NCBI GenBank assembly: GCA_041395525.1
Contig: JAWLAH010000002.1
Location: forward strand, 248,001 to 312,000
DNA from: CADEED01 sp020442965
GTDB lineage: Bacteria; Pseudomonadota; Gammaproteobacteria; Steroidobacterales; Steroidobacteraceae
DNA: 64,000 nucleotides
Direction: 5' to 3'
Shown here: piece by piece, positions 61,992 to 64,000 of the stretch
Position numbering within the stretch: position 1 is the first letter of the stretch
Layout of the letters: each line of letters begins with the position of its first letter
Notes under the pieces: model-generated
Told to the model about the DNA's origin: nothing
The model's input: the letters and a program-made list of their open reading frames with translations, nothing else
Database searches by the model: none
Position numbers and translations under genes: made by a program

Positions 61992-62762
61992 ATGATCGAT
62001 CCGCTTGCCAGTATCGCCGCTAGCGCCAAGATCGCGGCGGATGTCGTGGTTGGTGCCTACACCACCATTGGTCCGGATGTCGAGATTGCTTCAGGCTGTC
62101 ACATCGGGTCGCACGCAGTCATCAAGGGCCCGACCCGTATTGGTACTAACAACAAAATCTTCCAGTTCGCCTCGATCGGCGATGCCCCCCAGGACAAGAA
62201 GTACGCGGGCGAGCCGACACGTCTCGAGATCGGCAATGACAACGTGTTTCGTGAGTTCACGACGATGAATCGCGGCACGGTAGCCGGCGGTGGCGTCACG
62301 CGCATCGGCAACGACAATCTCTTCATGGCCTACACGCATGTCGCTCACGATTGCGTGGTTGGCGATCACTGCGTGCTCGCCAACCATGCGACTCTCGGTG
62401 GGCACGTTCACCTCGGCGATTGGGTGATCATGGGTGGTTACGCCGCAATTCACCAATTCACCAAAGTCGGTGCGCACGCGTTTCTAGCTAACAACACAGC
62501 CGTGACTCGCGATGTCCCACCTTATGTCATGGCGGTTGGGCAACCCTCGGTACCGCATTCGGTGAACGCGGAGGGGCTCAAGCGCCGCGGTTTCGATACC
62601 GCACAGATCCGCAACATCAAGAATGCCTTTCGCATTCTCTATCGCTCCGATTTGCGTTTGGCGGACGCGGTAACGCAACTCAAGGAACGAGTGTCGAGTC
62701 AACCAGAGCTCGCCATACTCGTCGATTTCATCGGCGAGTCGACGCGTAGCCTGATTCGTTAG
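61992..62762 (+). CDS. lpxA: UDP-N-acetylglucosamine acyltransferase LpxA
   Basis: Encodes 256 residues, near the E. coli length of 262. It carries out the first step of lipid A synthesis, adding a hydroxyacyl chain to UDP-GlcNAc. The left-handed beta-helix is clear (IHQFTKVGAHAF in the later part), with the catalytic His in AYTHVAHDCVVG and the C-terminal helical part (GLKRRGFDTAQIRNIKNAFR). It starts 12 bp after fabZ. Confidence 0.97.
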   Translation: MIDPLASIAASAKIAADVVVGAYTTIGPDVEIASGCHIGSHAVIKGPTRIGTNNKIFQFASIGDAPQDKKYAGEPTRLEIGNDNVFREFTTMNRGTVAGGGVTRIGNDNLFMAYTHVAHDCVVGDHCVLANHATLGGHVHLGDWVIMGGYAAIHQFTKVGAHAFLANNTAVTRDVPPYVMAVGQPSVPHSVNAEGLKRRGFDTAQIRNIKNAFRILYRSDLRLADAVTQLKERVSSQPELAILVDFIGESTRSLIR

Positions 62763-62780
62763 AGCGTTGGCCGAGTCCTG

Positions 62781-63974
62781 ATGCGCATCGGACTGGTTGC
62801 AGGGGAGGCCTCCGGGGACACGCTCGGCGCTGCGCTCATCGACGCGCTGCGCGAGCGTTATCCGCAAGCCACGTTTTGCGGCGCTGGTGGACCCAAGATG
62901 GCCGCCGCGGGTTGCGAGATCTGGGAGCCGTCCGAGTCGTTAGCGGTGATGGGGCTGACGGAGGTTTTGCGTCATTTGCCGCGCCTTCTGCGGCTGCGCT
63001 CGGCGCTCCGGCGGCGGTTCCTGGCCGCAGGTCTCGATGTCTTCGTGGGCATCGATGCGCCCGAGTTCAATCTCGGGCTTGCCAGGCATCTGAAGCGTGC
63101 GGGCCTCGCGACGGTGCAGTACGTGAGCCCGCAGGTGTGGGCCTGGCGCCAGCGACGAGTGCGAACGATCGGTCAGGCGTGTGACCTGATCTTGTGTCTG
63201 TTGCCGTTCGAGCCGCCGTTCTATGCAGAGCATGGCGTGCGGGCGGAGTTCGTGGGCCATCCACTGGCCGATCAGATCCCGTTCGAAATCGATCGAGCGG
63301 CAGCACGGCTCGAGCTCGGTCTGCGCGACAATTCGCGCGTGCTCGCGCTGCTACCCGGAAGTCGGCGCGGCGAGGTCGAGCGACTGGGACGCGATTTTGC
63401 GGCGGCCGCTCGCTGGCTGTCGCACCGCGATCCTGACATGCAGTTCATTGCGCCGGTCGCGTCGCCCGAATTGCGTTACCTGTTCGACAAACAGTGCGCC
63501 GAGATCGCGCCGCGACAGTTGATTCGCCTCGTCGATGGCCACGCGCGCGAGGTGCTGGCGGCCTGCGACGTTGCGATCGTGGCCTCCGGAACCGCAACGC
63601 TGGAGACTGCGCTCTCGAAGCGACCGATGGTGGTGGCCTATCGATTGGGCGCCATCACAGCAGCGTTGCTGCGGCGTTTCGCCCTCGTCAAGGTGCGACA
63701 TTTCTCGCAGCCGAACCTCCTCGCCGGTCGTGACGTCGTGCCGGAGTTCTTTCAGGAGCAGGTCGTCGGTGATGATCTGGGGCGGGCAGCCTGGCAATGG
63801 TTCGCGGCTCCGGAGCGCGTCAGTGCGTTGCAAAAAGAATTCATGGATATACATCGTCGCCTGCGCAAGGGGGGTGCCGCGCTGGCGGCTCGCTACATCG
63901 CCACGCTGATTGAATCGCACGCCGCGAAGCGTGATCCTGTGGCGGGCGACGGTCCGCCCGAAACCGGTGGATGA
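62781..63974 (+). CDS. lpxB: Lipid-A-disaccharide synthase LpxB
   Basis: Encodes 397 residues of the GT-B glycosyltransferase family 19. It joins lipid X and UDP-diacylglucosamine. Motifs are VAGEASGDTLGAALI near the start, GIDAPEFNLGLARHLKRAG, YVSPQVWAWRQRRV and LPGSRRGEVERLG, with the VASGTATLETAL loop later. It ends in TGA overlapping an ATG, the likely start of rnhB. Gene order lpxA-lpxB-rnhB is classical. Confidence 0.97.
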   Translation: MRIGLVAGEASGDTLGAALIDALRERYPQATFCGAGGPKMAAAGCEIWEPSESLAVMGLTEVLRHLPRLLRLRSALRRRFLAAGLDVFVGIDAPEFNLGLARHLKRAGLATVQYVSPQVWAWRQRRVRTIGQACDLILCLLPFEPPFYAEHGVRAEFVGHPLADQIPFEIDRAAARLELGLRDNSRVLALLPGSRRGEVERLGRDFAAAARWLSHRDPDMQFIAPVASPELRYLFDKQCAEIAPRQLIRLVDGHAREVLAACDVAIVASGTATLETALSKRPMVVAYRLGAITAALLRRFALVKVRHFSQPNLLAGRDVVPEFFQEQVVGDDLGRAAWQWFAAPERVSALQKEFMDIHRRLRKGGAALAARYIATLIESHAAKRDPVAGDGPPETGG

Positions 63975-64000
63975 TGACGATCCATAGGCTGGCCGGCGTC
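63974..64000 (+). CDS. rnhB: Ribonuclease HII, 5' end only
   Basis: Nine codons are visible (MTIHRLAGV) before the window ends. The start fits RnhB, whose first motif is AGVDEAGRG, and rnhB follows lpxB in most gammaproteobacteria. The ATG overlaps the lpxB stop (TGATG). ATG 63971 could add one residue. Identity rests mainly on position and gene order. Confidence 0.45.

Overview
The window is GC-rich, gene-dense chromosomal DNA from a Gammaproteobacterium. The gene order glnD / map / rpsB-tsf-pyrH-frr-uppS-cdsA-dxr-rseP-bamA-skp-lpxD-fabZ-lpxA-lpxB-(rnhB), the long-form PstC and PstA, the MscK/MscM-type channel, DusA, the DsbB/PhoU/YoaA/TsaB homologues, GTP-dependent PEP carboxykinase and several GTG/TTG starts fit a Nevskiales/Steroidobacterales/Xanthomonadales-like lineage. 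The exact taxon cannot be fixed from the sequence alone. I saw no tRNA, rRNA, CRISPR array, insertion sequence or prophage gene.

Layout. 1-12 kb is mixed housekeeping: a partial exported protein, a YfdX lipoprotein, a giant mechanosensitive channel, an orphan HisD-family dehydrogenase, DusA, an M28 peptidase, an FHA-cyclase signalling protein and PEP carboxykinase. 12.2-21.1 kb is the most distinctive block: three exported DUF11-type or related proteins followed by a 1955-residue outer-membrane protein that combines DUF11, SdrD_B-like, OmpA-like and C-terminal beta-barrel regions. Its promoter carries a perfect CRP-type site (TGTGA-N6-TCACA) centred 41.5 bp before the inferred start, a second near-match exactly 40 bp further upstream, and there is a long perfect inverted repeat just before the giant gene. 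21-24 kb holds yoaA and tsaB.

23.9-34.9 kb is a split phosphate regulon: phoB-phoR, phoU, (dsbB, dapE), a phosphate-regulated porin and pstSCAB. Three Pho boxes (before phoB, the porin and pstS) share the same geometry: two 7-mers spaced by 4 bp, then a 10-bp gap, then a -10 element. 35-46 kb is metabolic and envelope-related (dapD, a DUF3089 hydrolase, an RcnB-family protein, a PPOX-fold protein, an RraA-like protein, a membrane-anchored MDR oxidoreductase, a CNNM/CorC-type protein, aldehyde dehydrogenase, dapC). Three separated dap genes (dapE, dapD, dapC) complete much of the succinylase route to diaminopimelate.

46-64 kb is the conserved translation / isoprenoid / envelope-assembly supercluster. 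Two things stand out there. S2 carries a roughly 100-residue Arg/Gly-rich C-terminal extension. The frr/uppS junction contains a tight cluster of frame disruptions (about 53,076-53,355): the family-like reading of the end of frr and the start of uppS jumps through all three frames, although a single frame stays open through both genes. This is either a local assembly error or a real anomaly, and it should be resolved before those two proteins are used.
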